From the NCBI RefSeq assembly GCF_005082365.1, contig NZ_CP034900.1, forward strand, positions 372,001-436,000: DNA of 64,000 bases, in the 5' to 3' direction. Source of the stretch: Buchnera aphidicola (Artemisaphis artemisicola) (lineage in GTDB: Bacteria > Pseudomonadota > Gammaproteobacteria > Enterobacterales > Enterobacteriaceae). Numbering within the stretch: position 1 is the stretch's first letter; every line of letters starts with the position of its first letter. A program made the translations under genes and the position numbers. Shown piece after piece: positions 30,799 through 43,062 of this stretch. The notes under the pieces are model-generated. The model ran no database searches. It saw only the letters and a list, made by a program, of their open reading frames with translations, and was not told the origin of the DNA.

Positions 30799-31731
30799 TT
30801 GAGAAATTCTCTATATAAAAAAAGTATAATTTCAATTAATGATCTAAAACGTAAAGAATTAGAATTAGTTTTAAATAAATCATTTTCTCTTAAAAAAAAA
30901 CCTGAACCTAATTTATTAAAAAATAAAATTATTGCAAGTTGTTTTTTTGAAGCTTCCACTCGTACTCGTCTATCATTTGAAACTGCAATTTATAGATTAG
31001 GAGCTACAATGGTAGGTTTTTCAGATGGTAATAATATTTCTTTAAAAAAAAAAGGAGAAACATTAGCTGATACAATTTCAGTTATTAGTTCTTATGTAGA
31101 CGGAATTATTATTCGACATCCTCAAGAAGGATCTGCACGATTAGCTGTAGAGTTTTCTAATAAAATACCTATTTTTAATGCAGGAGATGGAGCTAATCAA
31201 CATCCAACACAAACTCTCTTAGATCTTTTTACTATTCAAGAAACTCAAAATAGACTAACGCATTTAAATATTGCCATGGTAGGAGATCTTAAATATGGAA
31301 GAACTGTTCATTCACTAACACAAGCATTAGCTAAATTTAACAATAATAAATTTTTTTTCATCTCACCTGATGCTTTAATAATGCCGAATCATATTAATGA
31401 TATGCTTGATAAAAAAGAAATTTATTGGAAAAGATACAAAAATATTGAAGAAGTAATTTCTGAAATAGATATTTTATATATGACTCGTATTCAAAAAGAA
31501 AGATTAGACTCTACTGAATATACAAATGAAAAATCAAAATTTGTATTACATACTCAAACTTTAAAAAATGCACGTGATAATTTAAAAATATTACATCCTC
31601 TTCCTCGCATAGATGAAATAGATCGTGATGTCGATAATACACCTTATGCATGGTATTTTAAACAAGCTGCCAATGGGATTTATGCACGTCAAGCAATTTT
31701 ATCTTTAGTATTAATAGAACAACACTCATGA
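30799..31731 (+). CDS. pyrB: Aspartate carbamoyltransferase catalytic chain, TTG start
   Basis: PyrB makes carbamoyl aspartate, the committed step of pyrimidine synthesis. The 310 residues align throughout with E. coli (311): [25 protein letters not shown], the [10 protein letters not shown] block and HPLPRIDEI. The only credible start is TTG at 30799, ten bases after AAGGA (30784-30788); a stop lies two codons upstream in frame, and no ATG is near. I do not see the pyrL leader peptide and attenuator in the 140-base spacer, so UTP-sensitive attenuation is probably lost. An A10 run at 31044-31053 is in frame. Confidence 0.96.
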   Translation: MRNSLYKKSIISINDLKRKELELVLNKSFSLKKKPEPNLLKNKIIASCFFEASTRTRLSFETAIYRLGATMVGFSDGNNISLKKKGETLADTISVISSYVDGIIIRHPQEGSARLAVEFSNKIPIFNAGDGANQHPTQTLLDLFTIQETQNRLTHLNIAMVGDLKYGRTVHSLTQALAKFNNNKFFFISPDALIMPNHINDMLDKKEIYWKRYKNIEEVISEIDILYMTRIQKERLDSTEYTNEKSKFVLHTQTLKNARDNLKILHPLPRIDEIDRDVDNTPYAWYFKQAANGIYARQAILSLVLIEQHS

Positions 31732-31738
31732 CAAAAAA

Positions 31739-32203
31739 ATGCAAATAAATAAACTTCAAGTAGAAGCAATTAGATCTGGCAGTGTAATTGATCATATTCC
31801 TGCAAATATCGGTTTTAAACTACTATCTTTATTTAGATTTACTGAAACAGAAAAACGCATTACTATAGGTTTAAATTTACCTTCTAAAAAATTAGGGAAA
31901 AAAGATATCATAAAAATTGAAAATACTTTTTTAAGCGATGATCAAATTAATCAATTAGCAATTTATTCTCCATATGCTACTGTAAATTATATTAATGAAT
32001 ACAATCTAGTAGAAAAGATTTTTCCGACTTTGCCAGAAACAATTAATCGTATTTTAATTTGTCCAAATAGTAATTGTGTTAGTAATCATAATTTTATAAC
32101 ATCTAGTTTTATCTTTAAAAAAGATAAATTTGAAAATATACATTTAAAATGTCAGTATTGTGAAAAAGAATTTTCCAAAAATATAGTTTTGTCATATCAA
32201 TAA
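31739..32203 (+). CDS. pyrI: Aspartate carbamoyltransferase regulatory chain
   Basis: PyrI binds CTP and ATP and assembles with PyrB into the allosteric c6r6 enzyme. The 154 residues (153 in E. coli) begin [21 protein letters not shown]. The C-terminal zinc site is intact with four cysteines (CPNSNC and CQYC). It starts eight bases after the pyrB stop. Its retention suggests that enzyme-level feedback on pyrimidine synthesis remains although transcriptional attenuation seems gone. Confidence 0.96.
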   Translation: MQINKLQVEAIRSGSVIDHIPANIGFKLLSLFRFTETEKRITIGLNLPSKKLGKKDIIKIENTFLSDDQINQLAIYSPYATVNYINEYNLVEKIFPTLPETINRILICPNSNCVSNHNFITSSFIFKKDKFENIHLKCQYCEKEFSKNIVLSYQ

Positions 32204-32257
32204 TATTGATATTATTATAATATATTTATATATTTACAATAAAAAAAATGGTATTTT

Positions 32258-32647
32258 ATGAAGGATATAATTCAAACAGCAAATGCTCCTAAACCTATTG
32301 GACCTTATTCGCAAGCAATTAAAATTGATAATTTTATCATGTTATCAGGACAAATACCTATTGACGTTATATCTAATCATATACCTGAAAATATTGGCGA
32401 ACAAACCTATCTAGTTCTTATGAACATTAAATCTATTTTAATACATCAACAATTCCAAATAAAAGATATTGTTAAAACAACAATTTTTACTACTGATTTA
32501 AAAAAAATTGATATTATTAATGAAATTTATAAAAAATTTTTTATACAAAATCAATCTGAATTTCCTGCTCGATCTTGTGTTGAAGTTCAAGCATTACCTA
32601 AAAACGTAAAAATAGAAATTGAAGCAATAGCATTTAAAAAATTATAA
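32258..32647 (+). CDS. ridA: Enamine/imine deaminase RidA
   Basis: RidA hydrolyses reactive enamines such as 2-aminoacrylate formed by PLP enzymes, and so protects amino-acid synthesis. The 129 residues (128 in E. coli) show the YjgF signature: PIGPYSQAIK, MLSGQIPID and ARSCVEVQALPKNVKIEIEAIA, which includes the substrate-binding arginine. It is the last gene of the argI-pyrB-pyrI-ridA series; the ATG follows a weak ribosome binding site. Confidence 0.95.
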   Translation: MKDIIQTANAPKPIGPYSQAIKIDNFIMLSGQIPIDVISNHIPENIGEQTYLVLMNIKSILIHQQFQIKDIVKTTIFTTDLKKIDIINEIYKKFFIQNQSEFPARSCVEVQALPKNVKIEIEAIAFKKL

Positions 32648-32687
32648 TTAGTTAGTATTTTTATAATATTAACAAACATATTTTTAA

Positions 32688-32706
32688 TATGCCGCAAAGC
32701 GGCATA
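32688..32706. terminator. GC-rich hairpin between ridA and deaD
   Basis: An 8-bp perfect stem (32688-32695 with 32699-32706, TATGCCGC) has a 3-base loop and sits between convergent ridA and deaD. Flanks are AT-rich but without a long T run on either strand. Confidence 0.65.
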
Positions 32707-32718
32707 AAAATTAAAATA

Positions 32719-34524
32719 TTAAATACTTTTACGACGAAAAAAAGAAGCTTTAGATTCATTTTTTTTAGAGGTATTAGATTTATTCAAACTATTTTCAGAA
32801 AAACGACGATTATTATTTTTATCTCTATTTAATGAAGAACGATGAAATATTTTATTATCATATGATCTAGAATTTATTAATAATTGCATATTAATTGGTT
32901 TGTTTAAAATTCTAGTACGAGTAAAATTTTGTAATAAATCTTTCGAAAGTTCTTTAGGCAATTCAATTGTAGAATAAGAAGAAAACAATCGAATATTACC
33001 AATATTACGACTATTAATATTCCCTTCGTTAGCAATAGCTCCAACGATATGACGAACTTCTACTCCATCATTACGACCTACTTCAATACGATATAAATCT
33101 GTATCCTTATTTTCACGACGTTCATTGCGACGTAATCGATTGTTTCGATTACCTTCTCGTCGACGATCATCTTTGAAAAATGAATCACGAGATGAACGAT
33201 TTATTACGTCTGGTTTTATAATTAAAGGTCGTTCACCTTGAGCCATTTTTAAAAGAGCAGCAGCTAAAGTCTTTATATCTAAATCATCTGTAGAATATAA
33301 TTTATCTAATAACGCACTGTATTGATCTAAATCTCTACTTTCTAACTGCTGCTGTACTTTTTTTGCAAATTGTTCTAAACGTCTTTGACATAACAATTCT
33401 ATTTTTGGCAATTGAACTTCTGGAATAGTTTGTTTTATAGTACGTTCTATATTACGCAATAAACGACGTTCTCTATTTTCAACAAAAAGTAATGCACGAC
33501 CTGCACGACCTGCACGACCAGTTCGACCTATACGATGCACATAAGACTCTGAATCCATTGGAATGTCATAATTAATAACAAAACTAATACGATCAACATC
33601 TAAACCACGTGCAGCGACGTCAGTGGCAATTAAAATATCTAATCTACCATTTTTTAATCGTTCTAAAGTTTGTTCTCTTAATGCCTGATTCATATCTCCA
33701 TTTAACGCGGCACTATTATATCCATTTCGTTCTAATGCTTCTGAGACTTCTAAAGTTGCATTTTTTGTTCTAACAAAAATAATTGTAGCAGAAAAATCTT
33801 CTGCTTCTAAAAAACGAATTAATGCATCAGTTTTACGACCGTATACCATCCAATAACTTTGTTTAATATCAGGACGTGTAGTAATGTTAGATTGTATCTT
33901 AATTTCTTTTGGATTTTTCATAAAACGTTTAGAAATACGACGTATGGCTTCAGGCATTGTAGCTGAAAATAATGCAGTTTGATGTTCTTTTGGGATTTTT
34001 GTCATAATAGTTTCTACATCTTCTATAAATCCCATACGTAACATTTCGTCTGCTTCGTCTAAAACTAATCCATGTAAATTTGAAAGATCTAATGTTCCTC
34101 TTTTTAAATGATCTAACAATCGTCCTGGAGTACCTACAACAATTTGAGGTCCTTGTCGTAATGCACGTAGCTGAAGTTCATATCTTTGTCCACCATATAA
34201 AGGTAAGACATGTATTCCAATCATATGCTTAGAAAAATCTGAAAACGCTTCAGCAACTTGAACTGCTAGTTCTCGTGTAGGAGCTAACACTAATATTTGA
34301 GGAGCCTTTAGATTAACTTTAAGATTATGTAATAAAGGCAGTGCAAAAGCAGCTGTTTTACCACTTCCAGTCTGCGCCATTCCTAATACGTCACGTCCCT
34401 CTAAAAGCAAGGGAATACAAGATAATTGAATAGGAGAAGGTTTAACGTATCCCATTTCTGTTAAAGATTGAATAATAAAAGGATTTAAACCAAGAAAAGA
34501 AAATGTGCTTTCAATATGAGTCAT
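32719..34524 (-). CDS. deaD: DEAD-box RNA helicase DeaD
   Basis: DeaD unwinds RNA in ribosome assembly and mRNA decay, and joins the degradosome in the cold in E. coli. The 601 residues (629 in E. coli) carry the Q motif (SPIQLSCIP), [33 protein letters not shown], and the C-terminal RecA domain with [16 protein letters not shown] DeaD-type RNA-binding region and an Arg/Asn/Ser-rich tail follow. With rhlB not seen, this may be the helicase partner of RNase E; that is inference. A small ORF (34541-34597) ends 16 bases before its start. Confidence 0.96.
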   Translation of the reverse strand: MTHIESTFSFLGLNPFIIQSLTEMGYVKPSPIQLSCIPLLLEGRDVLGMAQTGSGKTAAFALPLLHNLKVNLKAPQILVLAPTRELAVQVAEAFSDFSKHMIGIHVLPLYGGQRYELQLRALRQGPQIVVGTPGRLLDHLKRGTLDLSNLHGLVLDEADEMLRMGFIEDVETIMTKIPKEHQTALFSATMPEAIRRISKRFMKNPKEIKIQSNITTRPDIKQSYWMVYGRKTDALIRFLEAEDFSATIIFVRTKNATLEVSEALERNGYNSAALNGDMNQALREQTLERLKNGRLDILIATDVAARGLDVDRISFVINYDIPMDSESYVHRIGRTGRAGRAGRALLFVENRERRLLRNIERTIKQTIPEVQLPKIELLCQRRLEQFAKKVQQQLESRDLDQYSALLDKLYSTDDLDIKTLAAALLKMAQGERPLIIKPDVINRSSRDSFFKDDRRREGNRNNRLRRNERRENKDTDLYRIEVGRNDGVEVRHIVGAIANEGNINSRNIGNIRLFSSYSTIELPKELSKDLLQNFTRTRILNKPINMQLLINSRSYDNKIFHRSSLNRDKNNNRRFSENSLNKSNTSKKNESKASFFRRKSI

Positions 34525-34932
34525 GCAGTAGATGTGCCTTTTAAGTTACAGTGGCCAGTCTACATAGCTCATTATGAAAATTTTTATTTGTTCTCATTGA
34601 AAGTTGTGAACCGGCTCAAATAAATGATATAAAAGTGAAAAATTGATTTTTTTAAAACCAATTATAATGTTTATTATTTATTGCTAATGATTTTTAAACA
34701 TAAAATATCTGTATAAAAAAATAACATTAGCAATCAAGTAAAGTTTATTTTTTAAAAGATTAAATTGTTTTATCAAAAAAATAATCTTGAAAATAAGATA
34801 AATTAAATTTTATAATGTTTATATTTATATGGTACTATCTGAAAAGATATAAAGCTATATTTTATTAATAATGTTTTAAAATTTTTACTAAAAATAAAAT
34901 AACATAAATAATATTAAGTAAAAATAATTATA
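34525..34932. other. Spacer between pnp and deaD
   Basis: In E. coli nlpI lies between pnp and deaD; here no nlpI is visible. The 120 bases next to deaD hold the small ORF and a less AT-rich leader that is probably a conserved 5' untranslated region. The remainder (about 34622-34932) is nearly pure A/T with nothing I can recognise. Confidence 0.6.
34541..34597 (-). CDS. yrbN: YrbN-like small ORF upstream of deaD
   Basis: An 18-codon ORF starts at the ATG at 34597 and ends with TAA at 34543-34541, 16 bases before deaD. It reads [19 protein letters not shown]. coli has a small protein, YrbN, in the same place before deaD, and as I remember it shares the core NFHxELCRLA. The stretch is richer in G and C than the flanking spacer, as is the leader just upstream (34598-34620), which suggests constraint. 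Its function is unknown; it may couple translation to deaD, whose AAAGG binding site lies in the gap. Confidence 0.6.
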   Translation of the reverse strand: MRTNKNFHNELCRLATVT

Positions 34933-37056
34933 TCAGATAATAACATTATTTATTGATTTATTAGAAATAATAGAATTTTCTATTTCTTTAATACTTAATC
35001 TTAAACGTCCTTGACGATCTATTTCTAAAACTTTTACAGATATAATCTGATCAATTTTTAAATGATTAGATACTCTATCTACTCTTTTATCAGAAATTTG
35101 AGATATATGTACTAAACCTTCTTTTCCAATACCAATTGAAACAAAAGCTCCAAAGTCAACAATTCGAGTAACTTTTCCAGAATAAATACGACCTACTTCA
35201 ATTTCAGCTGTAATTTCTTTAATTCTACGAATAGCATTTTTTGCTTTTTCTCTAACAGTAGCTGATATTTTTACTGTACCATCATCTTCAATTTCAATTA
35301 TAGTACCCGTTTCTTCAGTTAGCATTCGAATTACAGACCCTCCTTTTCCTATTACATCTTTAATCTTTTCAGGATTTATTTTAATAGTATGAATTCGAGG
35401 TGCAAATTCAGAAATTTCATTTCTTGATTTACTTAATGCTTGATTCATAATATTTAAAATATGCAATCTAGCAGATTTTGCTTCATATAAAGCTGAACGA
35501 ATAATTTCCTTATTAATTCCTTCAATTTTCATATCCATTTGCAATGCTGTAATTCCTTCTTTAGTACCCGAAACCTTAAAATCCATATCTCCTAAATGAT
35601 CTTCATCACCTAAAATATCTGATAATAAAACATATTTATCTTTCTCTTTAACTAATCCCATAGCTATTCCAGCAACCGCTGATTTAATAGGAACTCCTGC
35701 ATCCATTAAAGCTAAAGATGCACCACAAACAGAAGCCATAGAAGAAGAACCATTAGATTCAGTAATTTCAGATACTATTCTAATAGTATAAGGAAAATCA
35801 TCTATTTTAGGCATTACAGCTAAAAGACTTCTTTTAGCAAGACGACCATGTCCGATTTCTCTTCTTTTAGGTGAGCCAACTATTCCTATTTCCCCTACAG
35901 AATAAGGAGGAAAATTATAATGAAATAAAAAATTATCTGTTCTATCACCTAATAGTTCATCTAAATTTTGCGCATCTCGAGATGTTCCTAGAGTTACAGA
36001 AACTAAAGATTGCGTTTCTCCTCGAGTAAACAATGCTGAGCCATGTGTACGAGGTAAAATACCAGTTCGTACATCTAAAGCTCTAATCATGTCTTTTTCA
36101 CGTCCATCAATACGTATTTGATTATTTAATATACGTTTACGAACAATTTTTTTTTCAATTTTTTGGAGAATATTTTCTATTTCTAAAAGATCTACATTAT
36201 TGTTCTCTTCAAAAAAGAATTTTATTATCTCTTCTTTAATAAAATTTAATTTTTCAAATCTTTCTTGCTTATTAAAAATAAAATAAGCATTACTTATATC
36301 TTTTTCAGATAATTCAATAATTTTTGATTCTAATTGTCTATTTATTTCTGGATAAGATACTGTCCAAGGTAATTTACTAGCTTCATTTGCTAATGAACGG
36401 ATATTATTAATTACCACTTGTTGTTGTTGATGACCAAATATAATAGCTCCAAGAATCTGTTCTTCAGTAAGTATTTGAGATTCAGCTTCTACCATAAGTA
36501 CGGCATTTTGAGTTCCTGAGATAACCAAATCTAAAGAACTATTTTTTATATCATCACTAATAGGATTTAGTATATACTGATTATTAATATAACCGACTCG
36601 AGCAGCTCCAACTGGTCCGTAAAACGGAATACCTGATAAGCTAAGAGCTGCAGATGCACCTATAATAGAAATTATATCAGGATTGATTTGTGGATTAACG
36701 GATACTACTGTTGCAATTATTTGCACTTCATTTAGAAAATTTTTTGGAAATAATGGACGAATAGGTCGATCTATTAATCGAGCTATTAATATTTCATTTT
36801 CACTGGGACGACCTTCTCTTCTAAAAAAACCACCAGGTATACGACCTGCAGCATATGTGCGTTCTTGATAATTAACAGTAAGTGGAAAAAACTTTTGTCC
36901 TATATTTATGTTTTTTTGTCCAACAACAGTAACAAAAACTGCCGTATCATCCATACTAGCCATAACAGCAGCTGTAGCCTGTCGAGCCATTATGCCTGTT
37001 TCTAAAGTAATAGTATGTTGACCATATTGAAATTTACGTACAATTGGATTTAGCAA
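34933..37056 (-). CDS. pnp: Polynucleotide phosphorylase, TTG start
   Basis: PNPase is a 3'-to-5' phosphorolytic exoribonuclease and degradosome member. It has two RNase PH domains (the second with FFLHY-type [14 protein letters not shown] and GDMDFKVSG), a KH domain ([11 protein letters not shown]) and an S1 domain ([16 protein letters not shown]). I start at TTG 37056, which gives [12 protein letters not shown] with the first Leu read as Met, and which lies seven bases after AAGGA; the frame runs eight codons further upstream without similarity. E. coli pnp is also reported to use UUG. The length is 707 residues (711 in E. coli). It follows rpsO, with a hairpin between. Confidence 0.95.
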   Translation of the reverse strand: MLNPIVRKFQYGQHTITLETGIMARQATAAVMASMDDTAVFVTVVGQKNINIGQKFFPLTVNYQERTYAAGRIPGGFFRREGRPSENEILIARLIDRPIRPLFPKNFLNEVQIIATVVSVNPQINPDIISIIGASAALSLSGIPFYGPVGAARVGYINNQYILNPISDDIKNSSLDLVISGTQNAVLMVEAESQILTEEQILGAIIFGHQQQQVVINNIRSLANEASKLPWTVSYPEINRQLESKIIELSEKDISNAYFIFNKQERFEKLNFIKEEIIKFFFEENNNVDLLEIENILQKIEKKIVRKRILNNQIRIDGREKDMIRALDVRTGILPRTHGSALFTRGETQSLVSVTLGTSRDAQNLDELLGDRTDNFLFHYNFPPYSVGEIGIVGSPKRREIGHGRLAKRSLLAVMPKIDDFPYTIRIVSEITESNGSSSMASVCGASLALMDAGVPIKSAVAGIAMGLVKEKDKYVLLSDILGDEDHLGDMDFKVSGTKEGITALQMDMKIEGINKEIIRSALYEAKSARLHILNIMNQALSKSRNEISEFAPRIHTIKINPEKIKDVIGKGGSVIRMLTEETGTIIEIEDDGTVKISATVREKAKNAIRRIKEITAEIEVGRIYSGKVTRIVDFGAFVSIGIGKEGLVHISQISDKRVDRVSNHLKIDQIISVKVLEIDRQGRLRLSIKEIENSIISNKSINNVII

Positions 37057-37151
37057 AATAATATCCTTAAGATAAAACAAATTTTTTAATAAAAATAAAT
37101 TGTATTTTAAAAATTTTATTATTCATTAACATTTAATTTAAAATTGTAAAA

Positions 37152-37172
37152 AAAGGGCTCATAAAGCCCTTT
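37152..37172 (-). terminator. rpsO terminator / rpsO-pnp attenuator
   Basis: An 8-bp stem (37152-37159 with 37165-37172, core AGCCC/GGGCT) is followed on the minus strand by seven T. It sits between rpsO and pnp, in the place of the E. coli t1 terminator that limits read-through into pnp. Confidence 0.8.
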
Positions 37173-37230
37173 ACAAAAAAATATATATATATTTATTAAA
37201 ATAAAATTTTATATGTTTTAAATACACTAT

Positions 37231-37500
37231 TTATCGTCTGATATTTAAATCTTCAATTAAAACAGTATAACGAGATATATTTTTTTTCTTTAAATAATCT
37301 AATAATTTACGACGTTTTGAAACCATATTTAAAAGACCTCTACGACTACAATGATCTTTTTTATGTTGAGAAAAATGCGTTTGAAGATGATTAATTTGAT
37401 TCGTTAAAAGTGCAATTTGAACTTCTGTCATGCCACTATCTTTTTTGGACTTACCATACTGCAAAATAATTTTTTTTGTATCTGTTGAAGATAAAGACAT
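37231..37500 (-). CDS. rpsO: 30S ribosomal protein S15
   Basis: S15 is a primary 16S rRNA-binding protein that also represses its own translation in E. coli. The start is the ATG at 37500 ([12 protein letters not shown]), giving 89 residues like E. coli; GGAG lies about ten bases upstream. Conserved blocks include [19 protein letters not shown] and [25 protein letters not shown]. Confidence 0.97.
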   Translation of the reverse strand: MSLSSTDTKKIILQYGKSKKDSGMTEVQIALLTNQINHLQTHFSQHKKDHCSRRGLLNMVSKRRKLLDYLKKKNISRYTVLIEDLNIRR

Positions 37501-37608
37501 ATAATAATACTCCATATATATATAAAATCTTTTGAGTTGTTACCTATTAAACAATAAATTATTTAAAAAAATAATATCATGCTAATATAAAATTGAATAG
37601 TTAACAAC

Positions 37609-38547
37609 TTAATTGCTAGATGTAGAAACTAGTCGATATGGAATTAACATGCTCTCATTATTAATTTTTCCTAATCCAATAAATTTTTTATTTTCAATTT
37701 CTATTACACGTACTAGACTATTTTTAATATGAGAATTTAAATATATTGATTGTCCCAGTTTAAAAGTATACAATTTTTTATAAGAAATAAATACTTGAGG
37801 TAAAAAAGATATAGGACTATCTATAGGCATTAATAAATTATCTATTTTTTTAAAAAAATTGATATTCTGAGAATCTAATTCATTTAATAATTGATCTAAA
37901 TAAGAGATTTTAACTAATTTGGTATATGGATAATATCCTACTTGTAAACGACGCAAAAAAATTACATGTGCTCCACATTCTAATTTTTCTCCTAAATCTT
38001 CAACTAATGTTCGAATATAAGTGCCTTTTGAACAAAAAACTTTAAACTCAATTAGATTATCTTTTTGATTTATTGAATATATTTTATATATTGAAACTTT
38101 TCTTGAATTACGTAGAATACTTATGCCTTGACGTGCATATTTATATAATGGTATACCATTATGTTTAATGGCTGAATACATAGAAGGAATTTGATCAATT
38201 AAACCAGTTAATTCTTTTATAGAAGCATAAAGCTTATCAGGAGTAAAAAATATGGAACGTTTTTTTATAATTATACCATCAGAATCAGATGTAGACGTAT
38301 TTTCACCTAATTTAGCAATAACATGATATCGTTTATTAGATTCTGTTAAATAAGAAGAAAATTTTGTAGATTCTCCAAAGCAAATAGGCAACATTCCTGT
38401 TGCTAAAGGATCCAAAGTACCAATATATCCTGCTTTTTTTGCATTGAAAATCGATTTGACTTTTTGTAAAGCATTATTAGAAGACATTCCTTGAGGTTTA
38501 TCTAATAATAACAATCCATGAACATGGCGTTTTTTACAAAAAAACAT
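37609..38547 (-). CDS. truB: tRNA pseudouridine 55 synthase TruB
   Basis: TruB makes pseudouridine 55 in the T loop of tRNAs and acts as a tRNA chaperone. The 312 residues (314 in E. coli) contain the catalytic Asp46 in GYIGTLDPLATGMLP, the RRLQVGYY block and a C-terminal PUA-like domain. The start directly abuts the rbfA stop, which indicates coupled translation. Confidence 0.96.
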   Translation of the reverse strand: MFFCKKRHVHGLLLLDKPQGMSSNNALQKVKSIFNAKKAGYIGTLDPLATGMLPICFGESTKFSSYLTESNKRYHVIAKLGENTSTSDSDGIIIKKRSIFFTPDKLYASIKELTGLIDQIPSMYSAIKHNGIPLYKYARQGISILRNSRKVSIYKIYSINQKDNLIEFKVFCSKGTYIRTLVEDLGEKLECGAHVIFLRRLQVGYYPYTKLVKISYLDQLLNELDSQNINFFKKIDNLLMPIDSPISFLPQVFISYKKLYTFKLGQSIYLNSHIKNSLVRVIEIENKKFIGLGKINNESMLIPYRLVSTSSN

Positions 38548-38946
38548 CTATTTATCCTTTATTTTATTTTGAAAATAACTTGTTTTTTTATTTTTTACTA
38601 AATCTTTTAAAATTAAAGAAATTTTATTACCTTTTAAAAATGAGTCATCATAATAAAAAATAATATTAGGTATAATTCTTAATCTCATTTTTTGACATAA
38701 TAATTTACGAATATAACCAGAAGCTTTATTTAATAAAATTAAAATTTTTTTTATATTTAATTGATCGTCGTTTTTTAAAAAACTAATAAATATTCGAGCA
38801 TGAGATAAATCTTTTGAAACTTGAACTTCTGAAACAGTTATTATTGTGTTAATACGAGGATCTTTAATTGAATGCTGTATAATCATAGCTATTTTTTTTT
38901 GTAATTCTTGAGCAATACGAGCAGATCGATTAAATAGTTTTTCCAT
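38548..38946 (-). CDS. rbfA: Ribosome-binding factor A
   Basis: RbfA is a KH-fold protein that helps mature the 30S subunit. The 132 residues (133 in E. coli) show RSARIAQELQKKIAMIIQ, DPRINTIITVSEVQVSKDLSHA and the FYYDDS motif. It lies between infB (42 bases upstream) and truB (no gap). Confidence 0.95.
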   Translation of the reverse strand: MEKLFNRSARIAQELQKKIAMIIQHSIKDPRINTIITVSEVQVSKDLSHARIFISFLKNDDQLNIKKILILLNKASGYIRKLLCQKMRLRIIPNIIFYYDDSFLKGNKISLILKDLVKNKKTSYFQNKIKDK

Positions 38947-38988
38947 AATTACATCACCAAATAAAATTTCTTATAAAAATATTATTAT

Positions 38989-41556
38989 TTATAATATTCT
39001 TTTAACTTCATTTACTTCAAATACTTCTATAATATCCCCAACACGTATGTCATTGTAATTTTTTATACCAATTCCACATTCTAATCCATTCCGTATTTCA
39101 TTTATATCTTCTTTAAAACGACGTAATGATTCTAACTCACCTTCATATATAACTACATTATCTCTTAATATATGAATAGGATTGTTTCTTTTAATAATAC
39201 CTTCTGTAACCATACATCCAGCAATTAAACCAAATTTAGGAGATTTAAATGTATTTCTTACTTCAGCTAATCCAATTATATTTTCTTTATATTCAGGAGA
39301 TAAAAGACCAGTCATAGCAGACTTTACTTCATCAAGTAAATCATAAATAACTGAATAATATCTAAGATCTAAATGTTCAGAATTAATAATTTTTTTAGCA
39401 GAAGAATCTGCACGAACATTAAATCCCAATATAATAGCGTTAGACGCTACAGCTAAAGAAGCATCTGTTTCTGTAATACCTCCAATACCTAAACCTATTA
39501 TTTTAATTTTTACTTCATTAGTAGATAGTTTTAATAAAGCTCCAGAAATAGCTTCTAAAGAACCTTGTATATCAGATTTAAGAATAATTTTTAATTCAGA
39601 AATATTATTTTTATTAATATTTTTAAACATATTATCTAAATTTATTTTATTTTGATTTAATAGTTTTATCTCACGAGATTTTTCCTTTCGATAAGATGCA
39701 ACTTCTCTAGCTTTTTTTTCATCACGTACTACAGTAACAACATCTCCTGAAAAAGGTACTTTAGATAATCCTAAAATTTCTACTGGAATAGATGGTCCTG
39801 CATTTAATATTTCTTTTCCAACTTCATTGCGTAACATTTTAATACGACCATATTCAAATCCACATAAAATAATATCACCTTTTTTTAGATTACCTTTCTG
39901 AACTAATACAGTAGCTATTGGTCCTCGACCTTTGTCAAGAGAAGATTCTATAACAACACCTTCGGCCATACCTGTAGATACTGCTTTTAATTCTAGCATT
40001 TCTGCTTGCAATAAAATTGTATGTAATAATTGATCGATACCCTGTCCTGTTTTTGCTGAAACAGGTACAAATATATTTTCACCACCCCATTCTTCTGAAA
40101 CAATATTATATTTCATTAAATCATTTTTTATTTTATCAATATCAGTATCTATTTTATCAATTTTATTAATAGCAACTATTAATGGAACATTCGCATCTTT
40201 TGCATGCTGAATAGCTTCAATTGTTTGTGGCATAACCCCGTCATCTATAGATACGACTAACACTACAATATCAGTTATTTGAACTCCACGAGATCTCATT
40301 GAAGTAAACGCTGAATGTCCAGGTGTATCTAAAAAAGTAATAGAACCTAAATCAGTATGTACATGATAAGCACCAATTTTTTGTGTAATTCCCCCGGCTT
40401 CATAAAATGCTGTTTTTGTAGAACGAATATAATCTAATAAAGACGTTTTTCCATGATCTACATGTCCCATTATAGTGACAACTGGAGCTCTAATTAAAGC
40501 CGTACTATCGCCTATATCACGATCTTTCATGATTAATTCTTCTAATTCATTTTCTCTATGTATAATAACTTTATGACCCATTTCTTCTGCAATTAATTGA
40601 GCTGTATCCTGATCTAAAACATGATTAATATTTCCTATAATACCCATATTCATCATAATTTTAATTACTTCTGAACTTTTTACAGCCATTTTGTTTGCCA
40701 AATCAGATACAGAAATCGCATCGCTAATGATAACATCTCGATTAATCACAGATTCAGGTTTTTGAAAAATTTGCTGTAATAAAATAGGTTTATTTTTTTT
40801 CTTAATATTCCTTTTAGTACGACTAGATAGACGAATTTCTTCTTTATAATATTTCCCATTATAATTATTTTTATTACTTTTCTTTTGACGAGAATTTTTT
40901 ACAATTCTATTATTTCTTTTTTCTGTTTCTATTTCTCGATCATTATCATCTTCAGCTTCATGAACATGTAAAAAAGTACTTAAATGATAATCTTTTTTAT
41001 CTTCTTTATGAAATTGCCAATTATTTATATTTTCTTTTGTTTTTTTCTTCTTATTTAAATCAGAAAAATTAGATTCCATATTTTTTTTTAATTTTTTATT
41101 TTTTTCATCTTGATTAAGATTATTTGTTTTTTTTAAGCTGTTTAGTTTTTTTGTCTTTGAATCATTTTTATATTTTTTTTCTATTGGTTTTTTAAATACA
41201 TTTATATCTTTATTTATTTCAGATTTATTTTTTTTTACAGCATTTAATAATACTTCAGTATCAGATTTGTTGTTTTTTAAATAAGTTCTTTTTTTTCTAA
41301 CTTCTATTTGAACAGATTTATTTTTTCCTCCAATAGTCGAAACACTTAAAGTACTACGTGTTTTTCTTTGTAAAATAAAGGTTTTTAAAGAAGCTTTATT
41401 TTTAGATTCTAAATGTTTTAATAAAATTTTTTTTTGTATTTTAGAAATACTATTTTGTTTATTGACCATTATACCAATGTGAGATAATTCTTTTATTAAT
41501 TCGTTAATAGATATTTTTATTTCATTAGATAATATTGTTAAACTTATATCTGTCAT
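38989..41556 (-). CDS. infB: Translation initiation factor IF-2
   Basis: IF-2 is the GTPase that places initiator tRNA on the ribosome. The 855 residues (890 in E. coli) have an N-terminal IF2_N region, a Lys/Asn-rich charged linker shorter than in E. coli, a second IF2_N segment ([19 protein letters not shown]), the G domain ([29 protein letters not shown]), and the C-terminal domains that bind fMet-tRNA. The linker carries the length loss; the G and C domains are well conserved. Confidence 0.97.
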   Translation of the reverse strand: MTDISLTILSNEIKISINELIKELSHIGIMVNKQNSISKIQKKILLKHLESKNKASLKTFILQRKTRSTLSVSTIGGKNKSVQIEVRKKRTYLKNNKSDTEVLLNAVKKNKSEINKDINVFKKPIEKKYKNDSKTKKLNSLKKTNNLNQDEKNKKLKKNMESNFSDLNKKKKTKENINNWQFHKEDKKDYHLSTFLHVHEAEDDNDREIETEKRNNRIVKNSRQKKSNKNNYNGKYYKEEIRLSSRTKRNIKKKNKPILLQQIFQKPESVINRDVIISDAISVSDLANKMAVKSSEVIKIMMNMGIIGNINHVLDQDTAQLIAEEMGHKVIIHRENELEELIMKDRDIGDSTALIRAPVVTIMGHVDHGKTSLLDYIRSTKTAFYEAGGITQKIGAYHVHTDLGSITFLDTPGHSAFTSMRSRGVQITDIVVLVVSIDDGVMPQTIEAIQHAKDANVPLIVAINKIDKIDTDIDKIKNDLMKYNIVSEEWGGENIFVPVSAKTGQGIDQLLHTILLQAEMLELKAVSTGMAEGVVIESSLDKGRGPIATVLVQKGNLKKGDIILCGFEYGRIKMLRNEVGKEILNAGPSIPVEILGLSKVPFSGDVVTVVRDEKKAREVASYRKEKSREIKLLNQNKINLDNMFKNINKNNISELKIILKSDIQGSLEAISGALLKLSTNEVKIKIIGLGIGGITETDASLAVASNAIILGFNVRADSSAKKIINSEHLDLRYYSVIYDLLDEVKSAMTGLLSPEYKENIIGLAEVRNTFKSPKFGLIAGCMVTEGIIKRNNPIHILRDNVVIYEGELESLRRFKEDINEIRNGLECGIGIKNYNDIRVGDIIEVFEVNEVKRIL

Positions 41557-41574
41557 TCTATTTCTTCCTATTTA

Positions 41575-43062
41575 TCAGACTTCACTACCAAACCAACAGA
41601 TATTACGAGCAGTCATAATTAATAAACCAGCTTGTTCAGAATTTAAATTCTTAATATCAGTCAAATCATCTATTCCTTGATCAGCTAATTCTTCTAAAGT
41701 AAATATATTTTTTTCAGCTAACTGCAAAGCTAAAACTTTATTCATACCAGTAATTTTTAATAAATCTTCTGCTATTTTTTTTTCCTGTATACTATTTTTC
41801 TTATCTGATTCTATTGACAATAATTTGGTTTTTGCATTTTCACGTACTGATAAAATTTCTTCTTTAGTTAAATTCTTAATTTCTAATAATTCATTAAATG
41901 GAATATAAGCTAATTCTTCAAGAGAAGAAAAACCTTCTTTTACTAAAATTTTAATAATTTTTTCATTGATGTTCAAATTTTTTTTAAAAGTATCAAAAGC
42001 AGCATGAGCTTCTTCTTGATGTTTGGAATGCAAATCTTCTGTAGTCATAACATTTAATTCCCAACCACTAATTTGAGAAGCTAAACGGACATTTTGACCA
42101 TTTCTACCAATAGCTTGTGCTAAATTGTTAGAATCTACAGCTATATCCATAGTATGATGATCTTCATCTACTATAATAGAAACAACATCAGCTGGAGCCA
42201 TAGCATTAATGACAAATTGTGCAGGATTATCGTCCCATAAAATAATATCAATACGTTCTCCACATAATTCGCTAGACACTGCTTGTACACGAGCTCCTCT
42301 CATTCCTACACAAGCTCCTATAGGATCTATTCGCTTATCATTAGTTTTAACTGCAATTTTCGCACGAGAACCTGGATCGCGTGCAGCTGCTTTTATTTCA
42401 ATAACTTGTTCACCAATTTCAGGAACTTCTATTCTGAACAATTCAATAAGCATTTCAATTTTTGAACGACTAATAAACAATTGAGCACCACGAGATTCAG
42501 GATATACACCATATAAAACTCCACGAATACGATCACCTGGACGAAAATTTTCTCGAGGTAACATGCCTTCACGCAAAATTAATGCTTCAGCATTATTTCC
42601 TAAATCTAAAATTAAATTGTCTCGATTAATTTTTTTTACTATGCCAGTAATAATTTGACCAGTATATTTTCGAAATTGGTCTACTAGCATTGCTCGTTCA
42701 GCTTCACGAACTTTTTGAACAATTACTTGTTTAGCAGTTTGAGTAGTTATTCTATCAAAATTGACAGATTTGATTTTATCTTCAATATAATCATTTATCT
42801 TAACTTTTTCACCTTCAAAACAAGCTGCTTCTAAAGTAATTTCTCTAGTAGGTTGAGTTACTATATCTACTACCATCCAACGTCGAAAAGTAGTAAAATT
42901 TCCATTTTTACGATTTATACTAACTCTAACATCAATTTCTTGTTCATGTTTTTTTTTAGTAGCGGTTGCTAATGCAATTTCTAAAGCTTCAAAAATTTTT
43001 TCACGAGGGAGAGATTTTTCGTTAGAAACAGCCTCTACAACAGCTAAGATTTCTTTATTCAT
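41575..43062 (-). CDS. nusA: Transcription termination/antitermination factor NusA
   Basis: NusA binds RNA polymerase and RNA to control pausing, termination and antitermination. I use the ATG at 43062 ([22 protein letters not shown]), with GAGG about 11 bases upstream; this gives 495 residues, the E. coli length. An N-terminal polymerase-binding domain is followed by S1 ([19 protein letters not shown]), two KH domains ([19 protein letters not shown]) and two acidic repeats. In E. coli rimP lies just upstream; here it is absent, so nusA leads the nusA-infB-rbfA-truB-rpsO-pnp block. Confidence 0.97.
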   Translation of the reverse strand: MNKEILAVVEAVSNEKSLPREKIFEALEIALATATKKKHEQEIDVRVSINRKNGNFTTFRRWMVVDIVTQPTREITLEAACFEGEKVKINDYIEDKIKSVNFDRITTQTAKQVIVQKVREAERAMLVDQFRKYTGQIITGIVKKINRDNLILDLGNNAEALILREGMLPRENFRPGDRIRGVLYGVYPESRGAQLFISRSKIEMLIELFRIEVPEIGEQVIEIKAAARDPGSRAKIAVKTNDKRIDPIGACVGMRGARVQAVSSELCGERIDIILWDDNPAQFVINAMAPADVVSIIVDEDHHTMDIAVDSNNLAQAIGRNGQNVRLASQISGWELNVMTTEDLHSKHQEEAHAAFDTFKKNLNINEKIIKILVKEGFSSLEELAYIPFNELLEIKNLTKEEILSVRENAKTKLLSIESDKKNSIQEKKIAEDLLKITGMNKVLALQLAEKNIFTLEELADQGIDDLTDIKNLNSEQAGLLIMTARNICWFGSEV

